Assembly (NCBI RefSeq): GCF_017573545.1
Contig: NZ_JAGEOK010000042.1
Location: forward strand, 1-64,000
Direction of reading: 5' to 3'
DNA from: Actinomadura nitritigenes
Lineage (GTDB): Bacteria > Actinomycetota > Actinomycetes > Streptosporangiales > Streptosporangiaceae
Length of the DNA stretch: 64,000 nucleotides
In this document: positions 49,113 to 58,082 of the stretch, one piece after another
Layout: every line of letters begins with the position of its first letter
Position numbering within the stretch: the stretch's first letter is position 1
Made by a program: the position numbers and the translations under genes
Notes under the pieces: generated by a model
What the model saw: only the letters and a program-made list of their open reading frames with translations
Database searches by the model: none
Told to the model about the DNA's origin: nothing

Positions 49113-50585
49113 CTACTTCGCGTCGCCGTCCTCGGCCTCGGCGGCGGGGGCCTCCTCAGCGGCGGCCTCAGCCGTCTCCGCGGGGGTCTCCTCGGCGGCC
49201 TCGGCGGCCGGCTCCTCGGCGCCCTCGGCCTCGGCGGTCTCGGCGGTCTCGGCGGTCTCGCCGTTCAGCTCGCGCTGGACGGCCTCCACGTCGATCACGT
49301 TGCCGGACTCGTCCTTGATCGTGACGTGCTCGACCACGAGGTTCAGCGCCTTGCTGCGCAGCACCTCCGACACGATCGCCGGGAGCTGGTTGTTCTGGGT
49401 GAGGTACTCGGCGAGCTGCTGCGGCGCCACGCCCATCTGCATGGCCTGCGTGACGACGTACTCGCTGAGCTCCTCGTTCTCGACGCCGAGCTCCTCCTGG
49501 ACGGCGAGCTGGTCGAGGACGAAGCCGCCCTTGACGGCGAGCCGGGCCGCGTCGGCGACCTCGGTGTCGAACTCCTCCTCGGACTTCTCCTCGTCCTTGA
49601 GGTAGTCCTCCTTGGACATCCCCGCCATCTGGAGCTGCTGCTCCAGCTGCTGGTTGCGGCGGCCGATCTCCTCCTCCACCACCTTCTCGGGCAGCGGGAT
49701 GTCGATCTTCTCCAGCAGCGCCTCGAGGGCCTTGTCGCGCGCCTCGGACAGCTGCTGCAGCTTGACCTGCCGGCCCAGCCGGGTCCGGACGTCCTCGCGC
49801 AGCTCGTCGATGGTGTCGAACTCGCTGGCGAGCTGGGCGAACTCGTCGTCCAGGTCGGGCAGGTTCTTCACCTTGACGCTCTGCACCGTGACGGTGATCT
49901 CGGCCTCCTCGCCGGCGTGCTCGCCGCCGACCAGGGTGCCGGTGAAGGTCTTGTCCTCGCCGGCGGACAGGCCGACGAGGGCCTCGTCGAGGCCCTCGAT
50001 GGCCGACTTGCTGCCGACCTCGTAGGAGTAGCCGGTGGTGGAGGCGTCCTCCACCTCCTCACCGTCGATCTTGGCGACCAGGTCGACGGTGGCGAAGTCG
50101 CCCTCCTCGACGGCGCGCTCGGCGGTGGTCAGCGACGCGAACCGCTCGCGCAGGTTGCCGACGGTCTCGTCGACCTGCTCGTCGGTCACCTCGGCGTCGT
50201 CGACGACGACCTCGATGCCGTCGTAGTCCGGCACCTCGAACTTCGGCCGGATGTCGACCTCGGCGGTGAAGGCGAACTGGGAGCCGTCGTCCAGCTCCGT
50301 CACCTCGACCTCCGGCTGGCCGAGAACGAAGAGCTCGGTCTCCTCGACGGCGCGGCCGTACAGCTCGGGAAGCGCGTCGTTGACCGCCTCCTGCAGGACC
50401 GCACCCCGCCCGACGTACTTGTCGATCAGCGGGGCGGGGACCTTGCCGGGCCGGAAGCCCTTGATCCGCACCTGCTGCGAGATCTCCTTGTACGCCTTGT
50501 CGAGGTTCGGCTTGAGCTCGTCGAACGGAACCTCGACGGTGAGCTTGACCCGGGTGGGGGTCAGCTCCTCGACATCGGTCTTCAC
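49113..50585 (-). CDS. tig: trigger factor
   Basis: 490 aa ribosome-bound chaperone and prolyl isomerase. The ribosome-binding loop is GFRPGKVPAPLI, near residue 44. The FKBP domain (about 155-240) has the DFATVDLVAKIDGEEVEDAS and GLDEALVGLSAGEDKTFT segments. The C-terminal arms (245-425) end in a very acidic Ala/Glu tail of about 60 residues, rich in ETAETAEA-like repeats. The GTG at 50585 has AAGGAG upstream. The 305 bases to the next gene (50586-50890) carry the plus-strand promoter at 50853 and no gene. Confidence 0.95.
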   Translation of the reverse strand: MKTDVEELTPTRVKLTVEVPFDELKPNLDKAYKEISQQVRIKGFRPGKVPAPLIDKYVGRGAVLQEAVNDALPELYGRAVEETELFVLGQPEVEVTELDDGSQFAFTAEVDIRPKFEVPDYDGIEVVVDDAEVTDEQVDETVGNLRERFASLTTAERAVEEGDFATVDLVAKIDGEEVEDASTTGYSYEVGSKSAIEGLDEALVGLSAGEDKTFTGTLVGGEHAGEEAEITVTVQSVKVKNLPDLDDEFAQLASEFDTIDELREDVRTRLGRQVKLQQLSEARDKALEALLEKIDIPLPEKVVEEEIGRRNQQLEQQLQMAGMSKEDYLKDEEKSEEEFDTEVADAARLAVKGGFVLDQLAVQEELGVENEELSEYVVTQAMQMGVAPQQLAEYLTQNNQLPAIVSEVLRSKALNLVVEHVTIKDESGNVIDVEAVQRELNGETAETAETAEAEGAEEPAAEAAEETPAETAEAAAEEAPAAEAEDGDAK

Positions 50586-50852
50586 TGGGGTAGGTCTCCT
50601 TGATCGGGCGCTGTCTCGGCCGCGGCGTTCGACGCGTGCTCTTTCCTGCCTGCGAGCGCCCGGCCTCGACGCACACGGCCGCAATGCCGCTGCCCGTCTG
50701 CGTCTTCTCAGCCGGTCGGTCTTCGCGGGCGCGGGCATGCCGAGATGCGGCTCCGCGCCCTCGCGCGCCAAGTCTATGGGGTAGCGGCGGCGTCTGCGGA
50801 CATCGCGGGGGCGGTGGACCGGCGAATCGCTGTCAACAATCCCGTACAGGCA

Positions 50853-50882
50853 GTGACATTTGGCACCCCGTACCCCCATACT
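50853..50882 (+). promoter_or_regulatory. candidate promoter giving a leaderless mRNA
   Basis: GTGACA (50853-50858), 18 bases, CATACT (50877-50882). The ATG of the next gene is at 50891, eight bases past the -10, so transcription would begin at or within two bases of the start codon. No Shine-Dalgarno is visible, which fits a leaderless message. Confidence 0.5.
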
Positions 50883-50890
50883 CGTCCGGG

Positions 50891-52072
50891 ATGAACGGGA
50901 TAGCCGCGGCCTTCAGCGCGACCGGTCTGTACTACCTGGGGTTCGCCGTCTTCAAACTGGCGGCGGACCGGATGGCCCCTGTGCGGGGCAACCGCATCCT
51001 GCACATGATCTGGACGATCGTGAGCAACTGGATCTTCCTCATCGCCCTCGCGATCGTGCTCGGCGGCCTCGGCCTGCAGATCGTCGCGCTCGGGATGCTG
51101 CCGCTGTCCACCGCGGTGCCGATCTTCATGTCCGGGGTCGTCCCGCTGCTGCTGATCGCGATGGTGTTCTTCGGCGAGCGGCTCACCGCCCGCGAGTGGC
51201 TCAGCCTGCTGCTGATCGCCGCCGCGATCCTGCTGCTCACCGCGTCGATCAGCGGCCACGAGCCGATCGGGTCGGCCGCAGTGCCGCTGTGGAAGATCGC
51301 GGTGGTGGTGGCGCCGGCGGTGGTGGTGCCGGTGCTGATCCTCGTGCTGGGCGACCACCGGCCGGACGGCCGGCACGCCCGCCCCGTCACCGGCATCGCC
51401 TACGGGCTGAGCTCCGGGTTCCCGGTCGGCACCGCCGAGCTGGCGATCAAGGGCTGGAGCGACGACGGGCACGCCACCAGCCTGCGGATAGCGACGACGC
51501 CCTGGCCGTACCTGACGGTGTTCGCGGCGGCGGTCGGCTTCGGGATCATGGTGATGGCGTTCCAGCGCTGCCGGGTGTCGATCGTGTCGACCGTGATGAC
51601 GGTGAGCGCCAAGTCGTACCTGCTGACCATGGGCACCTTCATGTACGCGGAGGCGTGGCCGAAGGACATGGGGCACTCGGCGATGCGGTTCGGCGCGCTG
51701 CTGCTCGGCGCGGTCGCCGTCCTGCAGTTCCCCCGGCACCGGCCGGTCGAGGAGGACGAGCGCCCGCGCGAGGACCTCTCCGCCGCGCAGGACCCGTTCG
51801 GCGGTCCCGCGGTGGGCGGTCCCGTGCTGGGCGGGCCGCACCTGGGGCAGCAGCCGCCGTCCCCCGAAGCGGGCCCGGGGCGGTATTCGGTGCCGCCGCA
51901 GCGCAGCCCCTACGCGCAGGATCCGCTGGGCACGGGCCCGTACAACCTGCCCAACACGCCGCCGCGAGGCGGGTCGCCGCGCAGGCCCGCGCAGGACCCG
52001 CGCCGTTCCTCCTCGCCGGAGCACCACACCGAGACGGGCTCGGACGGACGCTGGCGCGGGACCGGCCGCTGA
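50891..52072 (+). CDS. DMT/EamA-like membrane protein with disordered C-terminal tail
   Basis: 393 aa. Ten hydrophobic segments (for instance LYYLGFAVFKLAADRM, WIFLIALAIVLGGLGLQIVA, SGVVPLLLIAMVFFGERLTA, MRFGALLLGAVAVLQFP) occupy the first 290 residues, with the FFGERLTAREWLSLLLI pattern seen in DMT/EamA and NIPA-like transporters. The last 100 residues are Pro/Gly-rich and cytoplasmic. No substrate can be named. It starts leaderless-like at 50891 and is followed by a terminator hairpin. Confidence 0.78.
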   Translation: MNGIAAAFSATGLYYLGFAVFKLAADRMAPVRGNRILHMIWTIVSNWIFLIALAIVLGGLGLQIVALGMLPLSTAVPIFMSGVVPLLLIAMVFFGERLTAREWLSLLLIAAAILLLTASISGHEPIGSAAVPLWKIAVVVAPAVVVPVLILVLGDHRPDGRHARPVTGIAYGLSSGFPVGTAELAIKGWSDDGHATSLRIATTPWPYLTVFAAAVGFGIMVMAFQRCRVSIVSTVMTVSAKSYLLTMGTFMYAEAWPKDMGHSAMRFGALLLGAVAVLQFPRHRPVEEDERPREDLSAAQDPFGGPAVGGPVLGGPHLGQQPPSPEAGPGRYSVPPQRSPYAQDPLGTGPYNLPNTPPRGGSPRRPAQDPRRSSSPEHHTETGSDGRWRGTGR

Positions 52073-52128
52073 CCGGAACGGGCCACATCACCGCCGAGCG
52101 GGCCGGGCCGGGACGCTTCTGAACCGCG

Positions 52129-52168
52129 AACGGCCGCCGCCACCGGAAGTCCGGTGACGGCGGCCGTT
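52129..52168. terminator. bidirectional terminator between the DMT-like gene and tex
   Basis: An 18-bp stem with one mismatch (52129-52146 and 52151-52168) and a 4-nt loop. Convergent genes end 57 bases before and 31 bases after it. Confidence 0.7.
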
Positions 52169-52198
52169 GCGCGTGAGTGCCTGTCGTAGCGGGCCGGC

Positions 52199-54784
52199 TC
52201 AGCGGGACTTGCGGTCGCCGCCGGGCAGGCCCTTGTCGAGGCCGGCGCGGCGCAGCGCGTCGGCCATGGCGCCGCCGCCGGAGAAGCCGCCCTGCCCGGA
52301 CCGGCCGCGCCCGCCCCCCTGGCCCTGGCCTTGTCCCTGCCCCTGCCGCTGGCCCTGGCCTTGGCGCTGGCCCTGGTTGCGGCCGCCCTGGCCGCGCCCG
52401 CCCTGGTTGCGTCCGCCGCCCTGACCGCCGCGGCCTCCGCCCTGGCCTGCCTGGCCGCCCTGACCCGCCTGGCCGCCCTGGCCGCCGCCGCGTCCGGGCC
52501 GGCGCTGGTCGCGGTCGCGGGACTCGCCGCCGCGGCCGCCCCGCTGGTCGCGGCCCGGCTCGTCGTCCAGCCGCAGGGTCAGCGAGATCCGCTTGCGCTG
52601 CAGGTCGACGTCCAGCACCTTCACCCGGACGATGTCGCCGGGCTTGACGACCTCGCGCGGGTCCTCGACGTACTTGTCCGACATCGCGGAGATGTGGACG
52701 AGCCCGTCCTGGTGGACGCCGACGTCCACGAACGCGCCGAACGCGGCGACGTTGGTGACGACGCCCTCCAGCAGCATCCCGGGTTCGAGGTCGGAGATCT
52801 TGTCGACGCCCTCCTTGAACGTCGCCGTCTTGAACGCCGGGCGCGGGTCGCGGCCGGGCTTCTCCAGCTCGGCGAGGATGTCGGTGACGGTCGGCAGCCC
52901 GAAGGTGTCGTCGACGAACTCGGCGGGCTTCAGCGAGCGCAGCACCGCGGTGTTGCCGATGAGGCCCTTGATGTCGCTGCCGGCGGTCTCCAGGATGCGG
53001 CGGACGACCGGGTACGACTCGGGGTGCACGCTGGACGCGTCGAGCGGGTCGTCGCCGCCGGGGATGCGCAGGAAGCCCGCGCACTGCTCGAACGCCTTCG
53101 GGCCGAGCCGCGGGACGTCCTTGAGCCCGGAGCGGCTGCGGAACGGGCCGTTGGCGTCGCGGTGCGCGACGATGTTGTCCGCGAGGCCCTCGCCGATGCC
53201 GGACACGCGGGTGAGCAGCGGCGCGGACGCGGTGTTGACGTCCACGCCGACCGCGTTCACGCAGTCCTCGACGACGGCGTCGAGGGAGCGGGACAGCTTC
53301 ACCTCGGACACGTCGTGCTGGTACTGGCCGACACCGATCGACTTCGGGTCGATCTTCACGAGTTCGGCGAGCGGGTCCTGCAGGCGGCGGGCGATGGAGA
53401 CGGCGCCGCGCAGCGAGACGTCCATGCCGGGCAGCTCGCGGCCCGCGTACTCCGACGCCGAGTACACCGACGCGCCCGCCTCCGACACCATGATCTTGGT
53501 GAGCTTGAGGTCGGGGTACCGGGCGATCAGGTCGGCCGCGAGCTTGTCGGTCTCGCGGGACGCGGTGCCGTTGCCGATGGAGACGAGGTCCACCCGGTGC
53601 TCGCGCGCCAGCTTCGCCAGGGTCTCGATCGACTCGTCCCACTTCCGCCGCGGCTCGTGCGGGTAGATCGTGTCGGTCGCGACGACCTTGCCGGTGGCGT
53701 CGACGACGGCGACCTTCACGCCGGTGCGCAGGCCCGGGTCCAGGCCCATGGTGGCGCGGGTCCCGGCGGGCGCGGCGAGCAGCAGGTCGCGCAGGTTCGC
53801 GGCGAACACCCGGACGGCCTCGTCCTCCGCCTCCTGCCGCAGCCGGGTGCGCAGGTCGATGCCGAGGTGCACGAGGATGCGGGTGCGCCACGCCCAGCGG
53901 ACGGCGTCGGCCAGCCACCGGTCGGCCGGGCGGCCCTGGTCGGCGATCCCGAAGCGGCGCGCGATCTCCGCCTCGTAGGAGCTGCGGGCGGACGGGTCCT
54001 CGGGTTCCTCCTCCGGCTCCAGGTCGAGGTCGAGGACCTCTTCCTTCTCGCCGCGGAACAGCGCGAGGACCCGGTGGGAGGGCAGCTTGGCGAAGGGCTC
54101 GGCGAACTCGAAGTAGTCGGCGAACTTCGCGCCGGCCTCCTGCTTGCCGTCGCGGACCCGGGAGATCATCCGGCCCCGGCTCCACATGCGCTCGCGCAGG
54201 GCGCCGATGAGGTCGGCGTCCTCGGCGAAGCGCTCGACGAGGATGGCGCGCGCGCCCTCCAGCGCGGCGGCGGTGTCGGCGACGCCCTTCTCGCCGTCCA
54301 CGTAGGCGGCGGCCTCGGCCTGCGGGTCGCGGGACGGGTCGTCCAGCAGCAGCTCGGCGAGCGGTTCGAGGCCGGCCTCGCGGGCGATCTGCGCCTTGGT
54401 GCGCCGCTTCGGCTTGTACGGGAGGTAGATGTCCTCCAGGCGGGCCTTGGAGTCGGCCGCCATGATCTGCGCGCGCAGCTCGCCGGTGAGCTTGCCCTGC
54501 GACTCGATCGACTCCAGGATCGCGGCGCGGCGCTCGTCCAGTTCGCGCAGGTAGCGCAGCCGCTCCTCCAGCGCGCGCAGCTGCGCGTCGTCGAGCGCGC
54601 CGGTCGCCTCCTTGCGGTAGCGGGCGATGAACGGGACGGTCGCCCCGCCGTCGAGCAGGTCCACCGCGACCCGCACCTGGCCCTCGCGGACGCCGATCTC
54701 CTCGGCGATGCGCTCGGTGATGGGCCGGATCGAGGGCTCGGCGCCCTCGTGGCCGGCGGACGTCTGGCTGATGGTCGCTGTCAC
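52199..54784 (-). CDS. tex: Tex family RNA-binding protein with RGG/GQ-rich tail
   Basis: 861 aa. Tex domains in order: an N-terminal helical HTH-like part (ERIAEEIGVREGQVRVAVDL), the YqgF/RNase H-like domain with MGLDPGLRTGVKVAVVDATG, tandem helix-hairpin-helix (GIGEGLADNIVAHRDANGPF), and an S1 domain (EGVVTNVAAFGAFVDVGVHQ). The final 125 residues are a Gly/Gln/Arg tail (GGQAGQGGQAGQGG, GQRQGQGQRQGQGQG), much longer than in most Tex proteins. The GTG at 54784 is the best start by family alignment, with only a distant GGGAG. Tex takes part in transcription and stress responses. Confidence 0.9.
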   Translation of the reverse strand: MTATISQTSAGHEGAEPSIRPITERIAEEIGVREGQVRVAVDLLDGGATVPFIARYRKEATGALDDAQLRALEERLRYLRELDERRAAILESIESQGKLTGELRAQIMAADSKARLEDIYLPYKPKRRTKAQIAREAGLEPLAELLLDDPSRDPQAEAAAYVDGEKGVADTAAALEGARAILVERFAEDADLIGALRERMWSRGRMISRVRDGKQEAGAKFADYFEFAEPFAKLPSHRVLALFRGEKEEVLDLDLEPEEEPEDPSARSSYEAEIARRFGIADQGRPADRWLADAVRWAWRTRILVHLGIDLRTRLRQEAEDEAVRVFAANLRDLLLAAPAGTRATMGLDPGLRTGVKVAVVDATGKVVATDTIYPHEPRRKWDESIETLAKLAREHRVDLVSIGNGTASRETDKLAADLIARYPDLKLTKIMVSEAGASVYSASEYAGRELPGMDVSLRGAVSIARRLQDPLAELVKIDPKSIGVGQYQHDVSEVKLSRSLDAVVEDCVNAVGVDVNTASAPLLTRVSGIGEGLADNIVAHRDANGPFRSRSGLKDVPRLGPKAFEQCAGFLRIPGGDDPLDASSVHPESYPVVRRILETAGSDIKGLIGNTAVLRSLKPAEFVDDTFGLPTVTDILAELEKPGRDPRPAFKTATFKEGVDKISDLEPGMLLEGVVTNVAAFGAFVDVGVHQDGLVHISAMSDKYVEDPREVVKPGDIVRVKVLDVDLQRKRISLTLRLDDEPGRDQRGGRGGESRDRDQRRPGRGGGQGGQAGQGGQAGQGGGRGGQGGGRNQGGRGQGGRNQGQRQGQGQRQGQGQGQGQGGGRGRSGQGGFSGGGAMADALRRAGLDKGLPGGDRKSR

Positions 54785-54986
54785 AGCTTGGATTCGCTTT
54801 CTCCCCTGGGTGTCGCCTGTGCATTGTCCAGGGATCGGGGCCGCTTGTCTTGTCACCGCTCGTATGACGGTAGGCCCAGCACCACCGGGCCGCCCGGGAA
54901 GAGTGGGTCTAGCACCACCGAGCCCCGGACCGCGCTCGACCACAATGGTGGAGATCCACCGCTATGGCGATTCCTTGGAGGACCAG

Positions 54987-56312
54987 GTGAGCGAGCTTCT
55001 GCGCGAGTACGGACGCCGCGCCCGGACCCGCCTGCTCCCCGGCCTGTACCGGGCGGTCCTCCAGATCGTGATGGCGTTCGCGGTGAACCTGCCGCTGTTC
55101 ATCCTGGCGGTGCTGTCGATCGCGTTCATCCCGCTGGGCGTCGGCGTCGTCCTGGTGCCGGCGGTGTTCCAGGCGATCCGGTCGGTCGCCGACCGGCAGC
55201 GGGCGTGGGCGGCCGAGTGGTCCGGGGTGCGGATCCCCGTCCCGTACCGGCCGGAGCCGGCGGGCCCGGCCGGGCCGTGGCGGCGGCTGGCATGGCTGCT
55301 GGGCGACCCCGCGTCCTGGCGCGACCTGCTGTGGACGATCCTGAACGTGCCGGTGGCGCTCGTGCTCGGGGTGCTCGCGGGCGGGCTGGCGGTGTACGGG
55401 CTGGAGGGCGTGTTCCTGGCGCCGTGGCTGTCGATGGTCAGCGGCTACGGATGGGGGCCGTTCTGGCCGCTGGAGGACTGGGGCGCGGCCGGGATCGCCG
55501 GGTCGGTCGTGCTGGGCGCGGTGCTGTTCGTGGTGTCCTGGCCGGTGGGGCCGTTCTTCCTGAAGGCGCACGCGCTGTTCGGGCAGTCGCTGCTGGCGCC
55601 GACGCGCGCCGCGCTGGCGGCCCGGGTCGAGCGGCTCGCCGAGACGCGGACGGAGGCGGTGGACGCCTCCGCGGCGGAGCTGCGCCGCATCGAGCGCGAC
55701 CTGCACGACGGCGCGCAGGCCCGGCTGGTGGCGCTGAGCATGAACATCGGGCTGGCCGAGGAGATGCTGAAGCACGATCCGGAGATGGCGCAGAAGCTGC
55801 TCGCCGAGGCCCGCGAGTCCAGCGGGACGGCGCTGACCGAGCTGCGCGACCTGGTCCGCGGCATCCACCCGCCCGTGCTGGCCGAACGCGGGCTCGACGG
55901 CGCGGTGCGCGCGCTCGCCCTGACCCTGCCGCTGCCCGTGGACGTGCACGTCGACCTGTCCGGCCGCCCGGGAGGCAGGTCGGGGTCGGTTGGTCAGGGA
56001 AGGCTCGAGGCGCCGGTGGAGTCGGCGGCGTACTTCGCGGTGGCGGAGATGCTGGCGAACGTGGTCAAGCACTCCGGGGCGCGGCGGGCGTGGCTCCAGA
56101 TCGAGCACTCCGGCGACCGGCTGATTATGATCATCGGGGACGACGGGACGGGCGGCGCTGACCCCGCGGCGGGGAGCGGCATGCGCGGGATCGAGCGCAG
56201 GCTCGCGACCTTCGATGGGACGATGGCCGTGACGAGCCCGCCCGGCGGGCCGACCGTCGTGACCCTGGAGCTGCCGTGCGCGTTGTCATCGCCGAGGACC
56301 TCGCCCTCCTGA
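54987..56312 (+). CDS. two-component sensor histidine kinase (HisKA_3) with putative membrane sensor domain
   Basis: 441 aa from the GTG at 54987, which has GGAGG (54977-54981) five bases upstream; the in-frame ATG at 54945 has none. The N-terminal 210 residues hold about four membrane helices in a putative-sensor layout (AVLQIVMAFAVNLPLFILAV, SWPVGPFFLKAHALFG). The HisKA_3 segment RIERDLHDGAQARLV puts the phospho-His at H240, and the HATPase_c ends with GIERRLATFDGTMAVTSPPG. Its end overlaps the regulator gene by 37 bases, so the two are translationally linked. Confidence 0.9.
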   Translation: MSELLREYGRRARTRLLPGLYRAVLQIVMAFAVNLPLFILAVLSIAFIPLGVGVVLVPAVFQAIRSVADRQRAWAAEWSGVRIPVPYRPEPAGPAGPWRRLAWLLGDPASWRDLLWTILNVPVALVLGVLAGGLAVYGLEGVFLAPWLSMVSGYGWGPFWPLEDWGAAGIAGSVVLGAVLFVVSWPVGPFFLKAHALFGQSLLAPTRAALAARVERLAETRTEAVDASAAELRRIERDLHDGAQARLVALSMNIGLAEEMLKHDPEMAQKLLAEARESSGTALTELRDLVRGIHPPVLAERGLDGAVRALALTLPLPVDVHVDLSGRPGGRSGSVGQGRLEAPVESAAYFAVAEMLANVVKHSGARRAWLQIEHSGDRLIMIIGDDGTGGADPAAGSGMRGIERRLATFDGTMAVTSPPGGPTVVTLELPCALSSPRTSPS

Positions 56313-56920
56313 GGGACGGCCTGATCAGGCTGCTCGGGGCATTCGGCTTCGAGGTCGTGGAGGCGGTGGACAACGGGCCGTCGCTGCTGCGGGCGCTGAC
56401 CGCGCACCGCCCGGACGTCGCGGTGGTGGACGTGCGGCTGCCTCCGACGTTCACCGACGAGGGGCTGCGGGCGGCGCTGGAGGCGCGCAAGCAGGTGCCG
56501 GGGCTGCCGGTGCTGGTGCTGTCGCAGCACGTGGAGCAGCTGTACGCGCGGGAGCTGCTGTCGGACAGCTCGGGCGGCATCGGGTACCTGCTGAAGGACC
56601 GGGTGTCGGACGTCAAGCAGTTCGTGGAGGCGGTGCGGCGGGTCGCCGACGGCGGCACCGCGCTGGATCCGGACGTGGTGGCGCAGCTGCTGACCCGGCA
56701 CGCCCGCGAGGAGCCGCTGCAGCAGCTGACCCCCCGCGAGCGCGAGGTGCTCGGGCTGATGGCCGAGGGCCGCTCGAACGCGGCGATCGCCGCGAAGCTG
56801 TTCGTGACCGAGAAGGCGATCAGCAAGCACACGAACAACATCTTCGGCAAGCTCGGGCTGCCGCCGTCGGAGGACGACAACCGCCGCGTGCTCGCAGTCC
56901 TGGCCTATCTCGGCGGCTGA
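56276..56920 (+). CDS. LuxR/NarL-family response regulator
   Basis: 214 aa. Receiver with E7/D8 and phospho-acceptor D52 (DVAVVDVRLPPTFTDEG, the subgroup with PPTFTDEG typical of DUF-sensor kinase partners). K106-like lysine in GYLLKDRVSD. The C-terminal helix-turn-helix is LTPREREVLGLMAEGRSNAA and ISKHTNNIFGKLGL. GTG start inside the kinase 3' end. The PPTFTDEG signature is frequent in regulators paired with such membrane kinases. Confidence 0.93.
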   Translation: MRVVIAEDLALLRDGLIRLLGAFGFEVVEAVDNGPSLLRALTAHRPDVAVVDVRLPPTFTDEGLRAALEARKQVPGLPVLVLSQHVEQLYARELLSDSSGGIGYLLKDRVSDVKQFVEAVRRVADGGTALDPDVVAQLLTRHAREEPLQQLTPREREVLGLMAEGRSNAAIAAKLFVTEKAISKHTNNIFGKLGLPPSEDDNRRVLAVLAYLGG

Positions 56921-56938
56921 GCCGCCGCCCGCGGGAGC

Positions 56939-56992
56939 GGCGCCACCCGGCGCGGCGTCACCCGGCCGGGCGCCACCCGGCGCGGCGTCACC
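56939..56992. repeat. 24-bp direct repeat, 30-bp period, overlapping the cupin stop
   Basis: The 24-bp sequence beginning GGCGCCACCCGGCGCGG occurs at 56939-56962 and 56969-56992. The second copy includes the stop codon of the minus-strand cupin gene at 56988-56990. It lies between convergent gene ends. Confidence 0.8.
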
Positions 56993-57404
56993 GGGCCCAC
57001 GGCGGGACGATCCGCTCGTCGCCCTGCGGCGCCAGCTCGCACTTGCCCGGGTCGACGACCGCGTCCGGGTCGTAGACCAGGCAGCCGGCGTGGGCGGCGA
57101 CCACGGCGGTGAAGCCGCCGGCGGAGGCGGTCACCTGGCGGGGCAGGTCGGCGGGCAGGACGACGGTGTCGCCGGGTCCGACTTCCAGCTTGCGGCCGTC
57201 GAGGTCGACGGTGGCGGCGCCCTCCAGGAACGTCCACACCTGCTCGGTGTCGAAGGCGTGCAGCGGGCCGGTCCGGCCGGGCGTGGCGTCGACGCGCCAG
57301 ACGGCGATGCCCTCGGTGCCGCCCTGGGCGGGGGTCGCGAAGGTGGTCATCACGCCGTTCGGCGTCTCGGTGCGGCGGTTGTCGGCGTTGCGCAGCAGGG
57401 TCAT
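56988..57404 (-). CDS. cupin-domain protein
   Basis: 138 aa small beta-barrel. The cupin motif 1 region is GPLHAFDTEQVWTFLEGAATV (one His, and the Glu of EQVW), and motif 2 is GDTVVLPADLPRQVTAS, where the usual His is replaced, so metal binding may be partial. It starts with MTLLRNADNRRTETPNGVM. GGGGAG lies close before the ATG at 57404. It is divergent from a MarR regulator across 61 bases that carry two operator-like repeats, so it is probably that regulator's target. It may bind a small ligand or act as an isomerase/dioxygenase-like enzyme; unknown. Confidence 0.85.
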   Translation of the reverse strand: MTLLRNADNRRTETPNGVMTTFATPAQGGTEGIAVWRVDATPGRTGPLHAFDTEQVWTFLEGAATVDLDGRKLEVGPGDTVVLPADLPRQVTASAGGFTAVVAAHAGCLVYDPDAVVDPGKCELAPQGDERIVPPWAR

Positions 57405-57425
57405 GGCTCCCCATCCGGTAAATTG

Positions 57426-57461
57426 GTCAATGCGGTTGTCCATATAGTCAACGAGGTTGTC
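57426..57461. promoter_or_regulatory. two MarR operator-like repeats between cupin and marR
   Basis: GTCAATGCGGTTGTC (57426-57440) and GTCAACGAGGTTGTC (57447-57461) are near-identical direct repeats with a 21-bp period (two helical turns). Each contains an inverted CAAC-N3-GTTG (the first with one change). The right copy overlaps the marR ribosome site, the left one lies just upstream of the cupin start, a layout for repression of both genes. Confidence 0.6.
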
Positions 57462-57465
57462 TTTC

Positions 57466-57945
57466 ATGTCAAGTGCCCCCCCGGATCCGCCGGGCTTCGA
57501 GCTGCCGCTCAGACTGCTCCTGGCGTTCCAGGTGATCATCGATGAGCTGCACGCCGAGCTGGCCCGCGACGGCCATCCCCACATGCGGCCGATGCACGGC
57601 TTCGTGTTCCAGGCGATCGGCCCGGACGGCACCACCGCCGTCGAGCTCGGCCGCCGGCTCGGCGTGTCCAAGCAGGCGGCGGCCAAGATGGTCGAGTCGC
57701 TGGAGCGGACCGGGTACGTCGAGCGCACCGCCGATCCGGCGGACGCCCGGCGCAAGATCGTCCGGCTGACCCCGCACGGCGTCGACGCGCTGGCCCGGTC
57801 CGCGCGGATCTTCGACCGGATCCGGGACGACTGGGTCCGGCGGCTCGGCGCCGACCGGGTGCGCTCCCTGGAGGACGCCCTGCGGGCGATGACGCCGGCG
57901 GAGCTGTGGCGGCTGGACATGCCGGGCTGGTTCGGGACGGCCTGA
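57466..57945 (+). CDS. MarR-family transcriptional regulator
   Basis: 159 aa. The winged helix is clear: GTTAVELGRRLGVSKQAAAK (helix-turn-helix), MVESLERTGYVERTADPADA and RRKIVRLTPHG (wing). The first 40 residues form the dimer helix (LRLLLAFQVIIDELHAELAR). ATG at 57466, with GAGG upstream and an operator repeat overlapping it. Divergent from the cupin gene, so it most likely represses both; the ligand is unknown. Confidence 0.92.
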   Translation: MSSAPPDPPGFELPLRLLLAFQVIIDELHAELARDGHPHMRPMHGFVFQAIGPDGTTAVELGRRLGVSKQAAAKMVESLERTGYVERTADPADARRKIVRLTPHGVDALARSARIFDRIRDDWVRRLGADRVRSLEDALRAMTPAELWRLDMPGWFGTA

Positions 57946-58082
57946 ACCCCCGTTCCGGTCTTTCTCCGCGCGGGCGTCCCGTACGTCCCCAGGCAGGCGC
58001 CCAGACCAGCGCCGCCCGGCCGCTCCGCCCGTCCGGGAGGGCTTGAACGGCCCTGTCGCCGTGGTTACCATCGCCTCAATTT

